DNA of 24,988 nucleotides from an uncultured Erythrobacteraceae bacterium (GCA_946482075.1 CAMLQG010000048.1:1-24988); one strand, 5' to 3'; counted from the stretch's first letter, positions 15,337 to 23,768 are shown. Program-made: numbers and translations. Notes: generated by a model not told the origin, from the sequence alone.

Positions 15337-15434
15337 GCGTTCCGAAAATGAAGAGGATCATTGTCAACAATCGGCTATCGTGGAAGTTTCCGCGATGACG
15401 CCGAAAGCGCATGCCGGCGAGTGGGAGAGAAGAA

Positions 15435-16655
15435 ATGGAGCAAGCTGCTCGGGTCATTCCGGACTACGTGCCGCCCGAACTGGTGGTGGAGGCGGATATC
15501 TACAAGCTGCCGGTGGGCGAAGGCGGCGCGCAATGCGCCTGGGCCCAGCTGAAGGGGCCGGGGCCCATCAGCTGGTCGCCCTATAATGGCGGGCACTGGA
15601 TCGCCAACACGTCCGACGCGGTGTTCCGCTTCTATCGCGATTTCGAGAACTTCTCAGCCAAGGAACTGAGCATCCCGCCGGTCAATGCGCCCGATCCCTT
15701 CGTTCCCAACCAGTCCGATCCGCCGCAGCATGCCGATTACCGCAAGAACATCATGCCGTTGTTCACTTCCGACGCGGTGGAAGCGAAGAGCGATGAGATT
15801 CGCGCGCTCTGCGTCGAACTGATCGAGGAGATGAAGCCGAAGGGCGAATGCGAATTCTTCATGGATTTCGCGCTGAAATTCCCGCTGGGCATCTTTCTCA
15901 ACATGATGGGCCTGCCGCCGGAAGATCGCATGTATCTGCGCCGCCTGGCCGAGATCTTCAGCGACAGCCCGGTGCTGGAGGAGAAAGTCGCCGCGGCGAA
16001 GGAACTGGCGGACTACGTCGACAAGCATCTTGACGATCGCATCGCCAATCCGCGCGACGACGTGATGACGATGGTCACCGGCTTCAAGATCGACGGGCGC
16101 CCCTACACGCGCTCCGAGATGCGCGGCACGGTGCAACTGCTGATGGCCGCCGGGCTCGACACGGTGGCCGGCATGGTCAGCTTCGTCGCGTTGCATTTTG
16201 CCCAGCATCCCGAACATGCGGATTATGTCCGCTCCAAGCTGGGCGACGAGAAGGAGATGCACCAGATCGTCCAGGAATTCCTGCGGCGCTATCCCATCGT
16301 CAGTTCGAGCCGCCGGCTTCTCAAGGACTACACCTATCAGGGCGTGACGATGAAGAAGGGCGACATGATCGTGATGCCTTCGGCCTTCTTCAATCTGGAA
16401 AACCGGGAATGCCCGGAAAAGGTGGATTTCGAACGCGCGAACAAGCGGCATATCACCTTCGGCTCCGGCACCCATGCCTGCGCCGGTGCGCTGCTGGCGC
16501 GCGAGGAGATCAAGATATTCCTTGAGGAATGGCTCACCCGCATGCCCGAAGTCCGGCTCCGGCAAGGCAGCGCGCCGCGCGTCGAAGCGCTGGTTCTGAA
16601 CGGCGTGAAGGAAATGCACCTCGCCTGGGACCCGGTTGTGGAACCGGTCGCGTGA
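15435..16655 (+). CDS. Cytochrome P450, CYP101 (P450cam)-like
   Basis: A 406-residue soluble bacterial P450. The I-helix oxygen-activation motif AGLDTV carries Asp242 and Thr243. The K-helix ExxR is EFLR (Glu281, Arg284). The heme loop FGSGTHACAG gives Cys349 as the iron ligand. Several stretches recall P450cam of Pseudomonas putida from memory: AWAQLKG, NGGHWIA, GLDTV..SF and the C-terminal LAWDP. At the position of the camphor-binding Tyr96 of P450cam this protein appears to have Asp87, so the substrate is probably not camphor. No ferredoxin or ferredoxin reductase gene is present in the window, so its redox partners must be encoded elsewhere. The start ATG has GGGAG 7 bases upstream (15423-15427). 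It is oriented with the receptor and may be part of the same regulon. Confidence 0.92.
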   Translation: MEQAARVIPDYVPPELVVEADIYKLPVGEGGAQCAWAQLKGPGPISWSPYNGGHWIANTSDAVFRFYRDFENFSAKELSIPPVNAPDPFVPNQSDPPQHADYRKNIMPLFTSDAVEAKSDEIRALCVELIEEMKPKGECEFFMDFALKFPLGIFLNMMGLPPEDRMYLRRLAEIFSDSPVLEEKVAAAKELADYVDKHLDDRIANPRDDVMTMVTGFKIDGRPYTRSEMRGTVQLLMAAGLDTVAGMVSFVALHFAQHPEHADYVRSKLGDEKEMHQIVQEFLRRYPIVSSSRRLLKDYTYQGVTMKKGDMIVMPSAFFNLENRECPEKVDFERANKRHITFGSGTHACAGALLAREEIKIFLEEWLTRMPEVRLRQGSAPRVEALVLNGVKEMHLAWDPVVEPVA

Positions 16656-16696
16656 TGCGATGATGCAGGCCGACTGCAGACAGACGAGGTAGCATC

Positions 16697-17023
16697 ATGT
16701 TCATCGCCATGAACCGGTTCCAGGTCGTGAAAGGCCAGGAAGAGGCTTTCGAGAAGCTCTGGACCTCGCGCGACACTTATCTCGACGGGGTGCCGGGCTT
16801 CGTCGAGTTCAACCTGCTGCGCGGGCCGGAGCAGGAGGATCACACGTTGTTCTCGTCGCATACGATCTGGCGTTCGCGCCATGATTTCGAGGAATGGACC
16901 CGGTCCGAAGCGTTCCGCATGGCGCATCGCAATGCGGGCGACAACAAGCCGCTCTATCTCGGCCATCCGCGCTTCGAAGGTTTCGAAGTGGTCCAGACGG
17001 TGGCGGCGGCCGAGAAGGTCTGA
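16697..17023 (+). CDS. IsdG-type heme-degrading monooxygenase
   Basis: A 108-residue protein of the ABM/IsdG fold. Compared from memory with Staphylococcus aureus IsdG, the three catalytic residues are kept: Asn6 (Asn7 in IsdG), Trp67 and His77, the last two at the same numbers. The stretch GFVEFNLLRGPEQED also matches the family. Such dimeric enzymes open the heme ring without a reductase-bound prosthetic group and release iron. This agrees with the upstream iron-type signalling genes and the TonB gene downstream. A ribosome site GAGG lies 7 bases before the ATG, 41 bases after the P450 stop. Other ABM proteins oxidise quinols or polyketides, so heme degradation is likely but not proven. Confidence 0.82.
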   Translation: MFIAMNRFQVVKGQEEAFEKLWTSRDTYLDGVPGFVEFNLLRGPEQEDHTLFSSHTIWRSRHDFEEWTRSEAFRMAHRNAGDNKPLYLGHPRFEGFEVVQTVAAAEKV

Positions 17024-17049
17024 CCCGGCGGCGCTGAGGGGGCTGCTCC

Positions 17050-17766
17050 TTGGTGGAGCTGAAACCGCCCCGGCGGACGCGCTTCCTCACCATCCTGCTC
17101 GTGGCTGCGCTGCATGTGGCGGCCTTTTTCGGCCTGCTGCACGCTTTTGCGCCCGATCTGACGAACGCGGTGATCCGGCGCGCCGAAAGCGTGCTGAGCG
17201 TGACGATCACCACGCCGGACAAGCCGCCCGAACCCGATCCTCCCACACCCGAGCCGACTCCCGATGCCGGCGCGGCCGGAGACCCCGGGCAGAAAGCGAA
17301 GCCCAAGGAAACGGCCGCGCCCCGGACCCGCCTTCCGATCTCTCCCAAGCCCGCGCCGCCCGTGGCGTCCACCGGCAGGGAGACCGCCTCGGGCGCAGCG
17401 GTCGAAGGCGCCGGTACCGGTGCGTCAGGCCAGGGGCAGGGCACGGGGAGCGGCCTGGTGGGCGGCGGTTCGGGCTCCGGCATTGAGCGCCAGCCCGAAA
17501 AGATCGCGGGTGACATCAATTCGGCGAAGGACTATCCGCGCGCCACGCGCGATCTGCGCATCGGCGGCAGTGTGACGATCCTGCTTATCGTGGGTACGGA
17601 TGGAAAGGCGAAATCCTGCCGCGTCGCGCGCGCGAGCCCCGATGCGGAAGCCGATGCGATCACCTGCCGGCTAGCGACAGAGCGGTTCCGCTTCCGCCCG
17701 GCACAGGATGACCAGGGCGATCCGGTGGAAGGCCGCTATGCCTGGCGGCAGCGCTGGTACTATTGA
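17050..17766 (+). CDS. TonB-like energy transducer
   Basis: A 238-residue protein of the TonB type. A short basic N-terminus precedes one membrane helix (about 12-33). A Pro/Glu/Lys-rich region (about 55-105) then spans the periplasm, followed by a Gly/Ser-rich linker. The C-terminal domain (about 150-238) has the TonB pattern DYPRATRDLRIGGSVTILLIVGTDG and ends in RQRWYY. It would carry proton-motive energy from ExbB/ExbD, which are not in the window, to receptors such as the one at 12787. The start is a TTG (17050) or the adjacent GTG (17053); the GAGGGG at 17036-17041 spaces better to the TTG. It is the last gene of the plus-strand group. Confidence 0.82.
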   Translation: MVELKPPRRTRFLTILLVAALHVAAFFGLLHAFAPDLTNAVIRRAESVLSVTITTPDKPPEPDPPTPEPTPDAGAAGDPGQKAKPKETAAPRTRLPISPKPAPPVASTGRETASGAAVEGAGTGASGQGQGTGSGLVGGGSGSGIERQPEKIAGDINSAKDYPRATRDLRIGGSVTILLIVGTDGKAKSCRVARASPDAEADAITCRLATERFRFRPAQDDQGDPVEGRYAWRQRWYY

Positions 17767-17835
17767 AGGGATGGAGCTGCAGGGGAAATGCGTTCAGTCG
17801 GCATTAACGGTCGCTGATGGATCAAAGAGCCCGTC

Positions 17836-18126
17836 TCACGCCAGCAGCTTTTGGCCCTGTTCGCGGATTTGGCCGGCGATCATCGGTTCGACGAAACTCA
17901 GCGCGAAGGGCAGGTCGAGATCGATCACCACCTGGCTGTCCTCGATATCGATCGCGCCGTCCAGCTTCTGGCCCATCGCACTGATGGACAGGTTCATGCG
18001 GTCATCACTGGCCCAACTCGTATCCACCTGTGCGCCGGGAACATTGCCTGCAATCTCATGGGCATGCATCCGCAACCTTTCTCGCACTTGCTCACGGGAA
18101 AGCTTGTGGGGCACGGTCACTCGCAT
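17836..18126 (-). CDS. Polyhydroxyalkanoic acid system family protein
   Basis: A 96-residue protein matching, from memory, the PHA_gran_rgn family (PF09650): it begins MRVTVPHKLSREQVRERL and has the central SISAMGQKLDGAIDIEDSQV pattern and a C-terminal FVEPMIAGQIREQGQKLL. The family's role is poorly defined; it was named for genes near polyhydroxyalkanoate granule loci. No PHA synthase or phasin is near. A ribosome site GGAG lies about 8 bases before the ATG at 18126. It converges with the tonB-like gene across a 69-base gap in which I see no clear terminator. Confidence 0.75.
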   Translation of the reverse strand: MRVTVPHKLSREQVRERLRMHAHEIAGNVPGAQVDTSWASDDRMNLSISAMGQKLDGAIDIEDSQVVIDLDLPFALSFVEPMIAGQIREQGQKLLA

Positions 18127-18254
18127 GGGCAGGTCTCCAAGGCTTGTCTTGTGGTGACGCCGAAAGGCCGTAGTTGCAAGCCTTTACCGCACCCGTATTG
18201 CACCGGAGGGGGATAGGGGCCTAGCCTCGTCCTGCAACAAAGAGGGGAATGCTC

Positions 18255-18662
18255 ATGCCGGTCGAACTGCTGGTGCTCGCGCTCGCGGCGCTGCTGCTGT
18301 TGGTCAACATATTGCTCGCAGGCCATTTCAAAACGAAGCAATATGGCGTGACCTGGAATATGGGCGCGCGGGACGAGGAACTTCCGCCCCTCAATCCCGT
18401 CGCCGGCCGATTGGAACGCGCGCGGGCCAATCTGGCGGAAACATTGCCGATCGCGATCATCGCGCTGGGCGGCGTGGTGGTCGCAGGCAAGAGCTCGGAC
18501 GTGACCACGATCGCTGCCTGGACCTGGCTCGGTGCGCGCGTAGTCTACCTGCCGCTCTACTGGGCGGGCATCCCGAAGCTCCGTTCGGTCGTGTGGATGG
18601 TGGGCCTGTTTGCGCTGCTCGTGGTGCTTTGGACGCTGCTCGCGGGTGGACTGAAGCCATAA
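18255..18662 (+). CDS. MAPEG-family membrane protein
   Basis: A 135-residue protein with four predicted membrane helices (about 3-24, 60-82, 85-105, 110-130). The loop after helix one ends in ERARANLAETLPI, the typical MAPEG pattern in which a conserved Arg, Asn and Glu lie at the start of helix two. Eukaryotic members conjugate glutathione or make eicosanoids; bacterial members of this short type have no settled function. The ATG at 18255 is chosen over the one at 18249 because AGAGGGG (18241-18247) lies 7 bases upstream. It is divergent from the PHA-system gene and convergent with the sulfatase-like gene. Confidence 0.8.
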   Translation: MPVELLVLALAALLLLVNILLAGHFKTKQYGVTWNMGARDEELPPLNPVAGRLERARANLAETLPIAIIALGGVVVAGKSSDVTTIAAWTWLGARVVYLPLYWAGIPKLRSVVWMVGLFALLVVLWTLLAGGLKP

Positions 18663-18664
18663 AC

Positions 18665-18699
18665 ATCCGTTCGTGTCGAAGGGCTCGATACGAACGGAT
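18665..18699. terminator. Bidirectional hairpin between convergent genes
   Basis: A perfect 10-base inverted repeat (18665-18674 and 18690-18699, ATCCGTTCGT) continues inward through TCGA/TCGA (18676-18679 and 18685-18688), giving about 14 pairs around a 5-base loop. It fills most of the 51-base gap between the MAPEG stop (18662) and the sulfatase-like stop (18714), as expected of a shared terminator. There is no T-run. Its arm resembles the dispersed repeat at 20606-20691. Confidence 0.7.
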
Positions 18700-18713
18700 A
18701 TCGGAACTAGGCC

Positions 18714-20402
18714 TTACTCCCGTCGCCCGAGCGCGGTGTAGTCCGTGTCCGGCGGGTTCACCATCTTCGCCAAGTCGATTGCGCGATATTCGGGCGGCTT
18801 GCCCAGCAGCGGCTTGAAATAGACGTTGTAGGCGAAGCTGTCGCTACCGCCCTGGTCCAGCGCCAGGCCATAGCGATCGGCGATCGCGCCGCGGTCATAG
18901 CCCATCAGCGCCAACAGGGTGGGCACGATGCGGAACGCGCTCATCTTGTCGCGATTGGCATCGAGATGTTTCGCCCAGTCGAGCGAGGCCGCACCAGCGC
19001 CCTCGATCACGGCCAGCGGGACGAGGCCTTCCTCCTGCTGCGCGTTCTCGGCGCCGCAATGGGTGTTGTTGCCGGGATTGCCGCGTTCGTGCAGGTCCTG
19101 CCCGTGATCCGAAGTGTAGAGGATCGTGGCTTTCGACAAGTCAGCCTGCGTCAGCAGCCGGTCGAAGAACTCGCCCACGTTCCATAGCAGCGTGTTGCGG
19201 TAGGAATTGCGGTAGCGCACCCATTCTTCGGGCTTGCCGGTGAAGCCGGTGCGATCGCTCGTCCAGCTGACCAGCAGCGGCTTGCCGCGCTCGAAAGCGG
19301 GCTGGTAGCGCGTGCGGCTTTCCGGATATTTGTCGTTGATCGGAAAATGCGCGCCGACCTTGTTCACATAGATCAGTTCGGGCCTGCCGTTGTTGATCCG
19401 CTGCGCGATCAGGGCTGCGATGCGCATGTCGCGATCGACGATCGGCACGCCGTCGAACTGGATGAAATCGTCGATCTCCGCGCGTTCATCTGCCGTCATC
19501 AGATTTTGCAGCGCGCCATTGTTCGATTGCCCGTCGAGATAGACGGTGCGCATGCCCACTGCCTTGGCCTGGCGCCAGATGGACGGCCAGCGTGCCACCG
19601 CCTCGCGATAGGTCTGCTGCGTGCCGCCATAGCGCAGGACCACATTCGATGTGGCGCTGCATTTGCTGATCGATGCGGCATAGCCGAAATTGGTGATTCG
19701 CACGCCCGGCCGCTCATCCGCCAGACCGCTGCGCACGCCCTGGCGATTGTTGATGTCGAGATAATTGCCCGACACGCTTTCATCGACGATCAGGACGATG
19801 TCCTTGGCCGGGCGCGGCGCAGCGCGGGGCAAAACCGCCGTTTCGCGGGGGCCGTCATTCTCCAGCAGGTTCTGCCCGGCCATCAGTCCAGCCATGGATA
19901 GTGCAGGATAGGCGGGCAACGCCCCCGCCCCTTCGCCGCCACGCGCATAAAGCATGGAGGACAGCAGGCCCGTCGCCAGCACGGGCGCTGCCAACGCCAG
20001 GCGCGGATGGAAGCGGAAAGGGCGCCCCGGCAGGGCGATGCCGAACAGCAGCAGCAGGGCTTGCAGCGTCACTTCCACCAGCACGCGCCCATGCTGGGCG
20101 ATCGCATCGCCGATCTGGCCGTTCGCCTGATAGAGATTGACGAAGGCGGCGTAGGTGAGCGTCCCGTCCGTGGTCCATTCGAAAGAGTGCTGGAGAATGG
20201 AAGCGAGCGCGAAGATGACGGCGAGCGCGATACGCAGCGTGTGGTTGCGGATGAAGGCGCACAGGACCAGGCTCGCTGCGACGCAGGCATAGAGCATGGA
20301 GAAGACGCCTAGCGGAACGATCCCGTCAATCGACCGGATGCGATCGATCACGCTGGCATAGTCGCTGACCAGATAGGCCAGGATCAGGAATATCTTGATC
20401 AT
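18714..20402 (-). CDS. Sulfatase/phosphoethanolamine-transferase-like membrane enzyme
   Basis: A 562-residue alkaline-phosphatase-superfamily protein. The N-terminal part (1-155) has about five membrane helices. The periplasmic part has metal ligands Asp207 and Glu208 in LIVDESVSG, a nucleophile region KCSATSN (247-253; Thr251 is the best candidate), His352 in GAHFP, Asp432 and His433 in TSDHGQDLHERG, and His448. This set fits EptA/CptA-type transferases that move phosphoethanolamine from phosphatidylethanolamine to a surface glycolipid, rather than true sulfatases, which need a Cys/Ser in a formylglycine motif. Sphingomonads carry glycosphingolipids instead of lipopolysaccharide, so the acceptor is an open question. 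The ATG at 20402 follows GAGGG at about 9 bases. Confidence 0.8.
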   Translation of the reverse strand: MIKIFLILAYLVSDYASVIDRIRSIDGIVPLGVFSMLYACVAASLVLCAFIRNHTLRIALAVIFALASILQHSFEWTTDGTLTYAAFVNLYQANGQIGDAIAQHGRVLVEVTLQALLLLFGIALPGRPFRFHPRLALAAPVLATGLLSSMLYARGGEGAGALPAYPALSMAGLMAGQNLLENDGPRETAVLPRAAPRPAKDIVLIVDESVSGNYLDINNRQGVRSGLADERPGVRITNFGYAASISKCSATSNVVLRYGGTQQTYREAVARWPSIWRQAKAVGMRTVYLDGQSNNGALQNLMTADERAEIDDFIQFDGVPIVDRDMRIAALIAQRINNGRPELIYVNKVGAHFPINDKYPESRTRYQPAFERGKPLLVSWTSDRTGFTGKPEEWVRYRNSYRNTLLWNVGEFFDRLLTQADLSKATILYTSDHGQDLHERGNPGNNTHCGAENAQQEEGLVPLAVIEGAGAASLDWAKHLDANRDKMSAFRIVPTLLALMGYDRGAIADRYGLALDQGGSDSFAYNVYFKPLLGKPPEYRAIDLAKMVNPPDTDYTALGRRE

Positions 20403-20704
20403 CTTCCGCGGCCCTCAACACGCCGTGTTCGTGTCCGAAAGAGGGAATAATAGCCGCTTTTTTGTCACTAAAACGTAACAAAACCGCAACGTCCCGATCT
20501 GACGCAGGGCAGGGGAGGGAATTAAGGGGAAGAGGATCGAGAGGGTAAGGCGGTTGTTCGGGCGCGGCGCTCGGAGGAGATTCTCTGGACTTCGAATGTT
20601 TGTCCCCGCTCGTCCCCAGCTTGTCGAAGGACAGCTTTTCACTTCAGAAGCGGAAGAAAGAACAGCCCTTCGACAAGTTCAGGACGAACGGAAGGGGGAA
20701 GCGC
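20403..20704. other. 302-base intergenic region
   Basis: Holds no convincing gene. Near the sulfatase-like start are a short palindrome, AACACG-C-CGTGTT (20417-20429), and an AT-rich stretch (20446-20490). On the minus strand that stretch gives TATTAT (20447-20452) as a possible -10 box, but no good -35 box at normal spacing. The part nearest the ligase gene holds the inverted repeat at 20606-20691. Confidence 0.5.
20606..20691. repeat. Sphingomonad-type inverted repeat
   Basis: Two arms of about 31 bases (20606-20636 and 20661-20691) share the core CTTGTCGAAGG in opposite orientation, with several mismatches, around a loop of about 24 bases. The arms carry the TTCGTCCTGA..TTGTCGAAGGGCTG pattern that I know as a common dispersed repeat of Sphingomonadaceae. 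It lies just beyond the stop codon of the fatty-acyl-AMP ligase gene and may act as its terminator. Confidence 0.75.
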
Positions 20705-22441
20705 TCAAGCCGCCAGCTTATAGGGCTCGATCTCGCCGGCGAGATACAGTTTCTTGGCCTTGGCGCGGCTCAGCTTGCCCGAGCTGGTGCGGGGAAGCGT
20801 GCGCGGGGGCACGAGTTCCACCACGCAATTCATGCCGGTGATGGAGCGCACCTTGTCGCGAATCTGATCGCGCAGGCGGACGCGTTCTTCGGGGTCCGAG
20901 ACGCGGCAATGGACGAGCACGGCGGGCGCTTCCTCGCCCGTTTCGGTCTCCACCGCGAAAGCGGCGATGTCGCCCTGGTGAAAGCCCGGCAGCTGTTCCA
21001 CCGCCCATTCGATGTCCTGGGGCCAGTGGTTCTTGCCGTTGATGATGATCATGTCCTTCGCCCGGCCGACGATGAACAGATAGCCGTCGGCCATGTAGCC
21101 CATGTCGCCGGTGTCGAGCCAGCCGTCGACCAGGCATTCCGCGGTGGCTTGCGGGTCGCGGAAATAGGAATGCATCACGCTGGGGCCCTTGCACCACACC
21201 TTGCCGATGTGATGGTCCGGACGCGGATTGCCGTCTTCCGAGCGGATCTCCACCGCCATGTCGCGCACCGGCTTGCCGCAATTGACGATCGCGCGGTAGC
21301 GGGCGGGACGGGACAGGTCGCGCGGGCAGCCGGACAGGCGTTCCTCCTCGACCAGTTCCACGCGGATGCCTTCGCCCGGAGGCATCAGCGTGACGGCGAG
21401 CGTCGCTTCGGCGAGGCCGTAGCTCGGCAGGAAGGCCGATGCCTTGAAGCCCGCATCGGCAAACGCGTTGACGAAGCCCTGCATCACGTCGGGGCGGATC
21501 ATGTCCGCGCCATTGCCCGCGAGCCGCCAGCGCGACAGGTCGAACCGTTCGGAGACGTGCGACTGGCTGGATATGCGGCGTGCGCAGATGTCATAACCGA
21601 AGGTGGGCGAATAGCTCAGCGTCGTGCCCTGGTTGCGGCTGATGAGATCGAGCCAGGCGAGCGGACGGCGGGCGAAATCCTCGGTCTTCAGGTAATCGGT
21701 GGAAACCTGGTTGGCGATGGGGGAGAGCAGGCAGCCTACCAATCCCATGTCGTGATACCAGGGCAGCCAGCTGATGCAGCGATCGTCCGGCTCCAGTTTC
21801 ATTCCGTGGCCATGGCCGGCGAGATTGTTGAGCAGCGCCTCATGCGTCACCGCGACGCCGTGTGGGAAACGGGTGGAGCCGCTGGAGTACTGAAGGTAGC
21901 AGATATCGTCCGGCCGTGCTTCCGGCAGCGGCGCGTCGCTCGGCTGCGTTTCGGCGAAATCCGCGAAGCTGAGGCCCGTGCAGCCCTGGCGCGCGGCAGC
22001 GGCGGCAGCCATCTCGCCGATCTCGGCCGGATAGAGCAGCATCGCCGGGTCCGAGCTCTGCAACTGGACGGCGAGCTGGTCGATATAGTTTTCCTTGCCG
22101 CCGAAGCTCGTCGGCAAGGGCAGCGGCACGGGCCAGGCGCCGGCATAGATGGTGCCGCAGAACAGCGCCGCGAAATCGGGCGCGGTTTCGGCCACCAGCG
22201 CCACGCGATCGCCTTTGCCGATGCCCAGCCCGATCAGCTTGGCAGCAGCCAGCAGCGCATCCTCGCGCAGCTCGGAATACGGATAGGCACGCGCGAGATT
22301 TCCACGCGGATCGTGGAAATTGAGCCCGCGCTTGCCCGTCGCGGCGTAGTCGAGAGCTTCGCCAAAGGTGGAGAAGTCCGAAAAACGACGAGGCAGATCG
22401 CAATGGTTCGGCGTCGGCTTAAGCGCGGCGGCGTCGGTCAT
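20705..22441 (-). CDS. Fatty-acyl-AMP ligase (FAAL)
   Basis: A 578-residue adenylate-forming enzyme. The phosphate-binding motif reads LQYSSGSTRFPHGV (183-196): SGSTR-x-P replaces the SGTTGxPKG of acyl-CoA synthetases, a FAAL mark. SWLPWYHDMGL (224-234) is also typical of FAALs. The adenylation hinge region has GWLDTGDMGY, and the C-terminal catalytic lysine is Lys556 in SSGKLSR. FAALs activate a fatty acid as acyl-AMP and pass it to an acyl carrier protein, often on a polyketide or lipopeptide line. Neither a carrier protein nor a synthase is adjacent. In some sphingolipid-making Alphaproteobacteria an acyl-activating enzyme and carrier protein serve ceramide synthesis, a possible role here by inference. 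It is divergent from recX across 128 bases. Confidence 0.88.
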   Translation of the reverse strand: MTDAAALKPTPNHCDLPRRFSDFSTFGEALDYAATGKRGLNFHDPRGNLARAYPYSELREDALLAAAKLIGLGIGKGDRVALVAETAPDFAALFCGTIYAGAWPVPLPLPTSFGGKENYIDQLAVQLQSSDPAMLLYPAEIGEMAAAAAARQGCTGLSFADFAETQPSDAPLPEARPDDICYLQYSSGSTRFPHGVAVTHEALLNNLAGHGHGMKLEPDDRCISWLPWYHDMGLVGCLLSPIANQVSTDYLKTEDFARRPLAWLDLISRNQGTTLSYSPTFGYDICARRISSQSHVSERFDLSRWRLAGNGADMIRPDVMQGFVNAFADAGFKASAFLPSYGLAEATLAVTLMPPGEGIRVELVEEERLSGCPRDLSRPARYRAIVNCGKPVRDMAVEIRSEDGNPRPDHHIGKVWCKGPSVMHSYFRDPQATAECLVDGWLDTGDMGYMADGYLFIVGRAKDMIIINGKNHWPQDIEWAVEQLPGFHQGDIAAFAVETETGEEAPAVLVHCRVSDPEERVRLRDQIRDKVRSITGMNCVVELVPPRTLPRTSSGKLSRAKAKKLYLAGEIEPYKLAA

Positions 22442-22569
22442 GATTGTATCTAACCTGTTCAGTTACTACGCAAAAATCGGCCACAACACCGAATTGTTCC
22501 GGCAAAATCGAACCGGCTCCCGTATCCTGTCTTTCCCATTCTCAGCGGAGTGTGGCACGAATATGGCCG

Positions 22570-23139
22570 ATGTCGGTACTGCACAGCCCGCCTTCTCGCA
22601 AGCACAGAGCGCCGCGCCCGCTGGATCATCCGCGATTGGAAGAGCTCGCGCTGACCTATGTCGCGCGTTTCGCGACCAGTGCGGCGCAGCTGGAAGCCTA
22701 TCTCGCCCGCAAGTTGAGGGAGCGGGGCTGGGAAGGCGAGGGCGAACCCGATGCGGCGGGGATCACTGCCCGCTTCGTGGCGCTCGGCTATATCGATGAT
22801 GCCGCCTATGCGCGCGCCAGGGCGAGCGGGCTGCTGCGGCGCGGCTATGGCCCGCGGCGCGTCAGCCAGGCGCTGGATGCCGCTGGGATCGACGAGACGC
22901 TGCGCCATTCGGTGCGCGCGGACGAAAGCGAGGCACGCCGCGCCGCGCTGTCCCTTGCGCGCAAGCGCGGTTTCGGACCCTTCGGCCGGAAGATACCGGA
23001 CAGAGCGATCCGCGAGAAACAGATTGCGGCGATGCTGAGGGCGGGCCATGCCTTCGACAGCGCGCGGGCGATGGTCGATGCCGCCAGCATCGAGGATGCG
23101 GAGAGCTGGGCCGCTGCGTCCGGAAAAGAAGAGTATTGA
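22570..23139 (+). CDS. recX: RecX-family regulatory protein
   Basis: A 189-residue basic, helix-rich protein with the RecX repeat pattern: ALTYVARFATSAAQLEAYLARKL, then GYIDDAAYARARASGLLRRGYGPRRVSQAL, and a C-terminal repeat around KIPDRAIREKQIAAMLRAGHAFD. RecX binds RecA filaments and limits strand exchange. recA is not in the window, which is common in this group. The ATG at 22570 lacks a good ribosome site; a GTG at 22552 in frame is possible but would place GGAG too close. The DUF192 gene begins 4 bases after the stop, so the two are likely cotranscribed. Confidence 0.82.
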   Translation: MSVLHSPPSRKHRAPRPLDHPRLEELALTYVARFATSAAQLEAYLARKLRERGWEGEGEPDAAGITARFVALGYIDDAAYARARASGLLRRGYGPRRVSQALDAAGIDETLRHSVRADESEARRAALSLARKRGFGPFGRKIPDRAIREKQIAAMLRAGHAFDSARAMVDAASIEDAESWAAASGKEEY

Positions 23140-23143
23140 TTGC

Positions 23144-23632
<489 letters not shown>

Positions 23633-23643
23633 TCCCAAGGCTG

Positions 23644-23670
23644 CGTTCTTGAAGGAGCTCAGCAAGAACG
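23644..23670. terminator. Hairpin after the DUF192 gene
   Basis: An 8-base perfect inverted repeat, CGTTCTTG (23644-23651) and CAAGAACG (23663-23670), around an 11-base loop, 11 bases after the DUF192 stop. There is no T-run, so it may be a weak terminator or a transcript-end stabiliser. Confidence 0.5.
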
Positions 23671-23768
23671 GGTTCCAGGTGTTCCGCTGACAGGATACCT
23701 TCGGGAAAAGTGTGCTCTCGCCGCATCGCGCTTGCGCTCGGTGCCGGAGTGCGGCTAACGCCCACGAC

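Noticed and set aside
20600..22453. A 617-codon open frame on the plus strand
   Set aside because: It is opposite the fatty-acyl-AMP ligase, which has full family motifs; the plus-strand translation has none.
23633..23768. Possible tRNA gene in the gap before NDUFA12
   Set aside because: I saw no T-loop GTTCRA-type sequence, anticodon stem or CCA-end pairing; the only structure is the short hairpin at 23644-23670.
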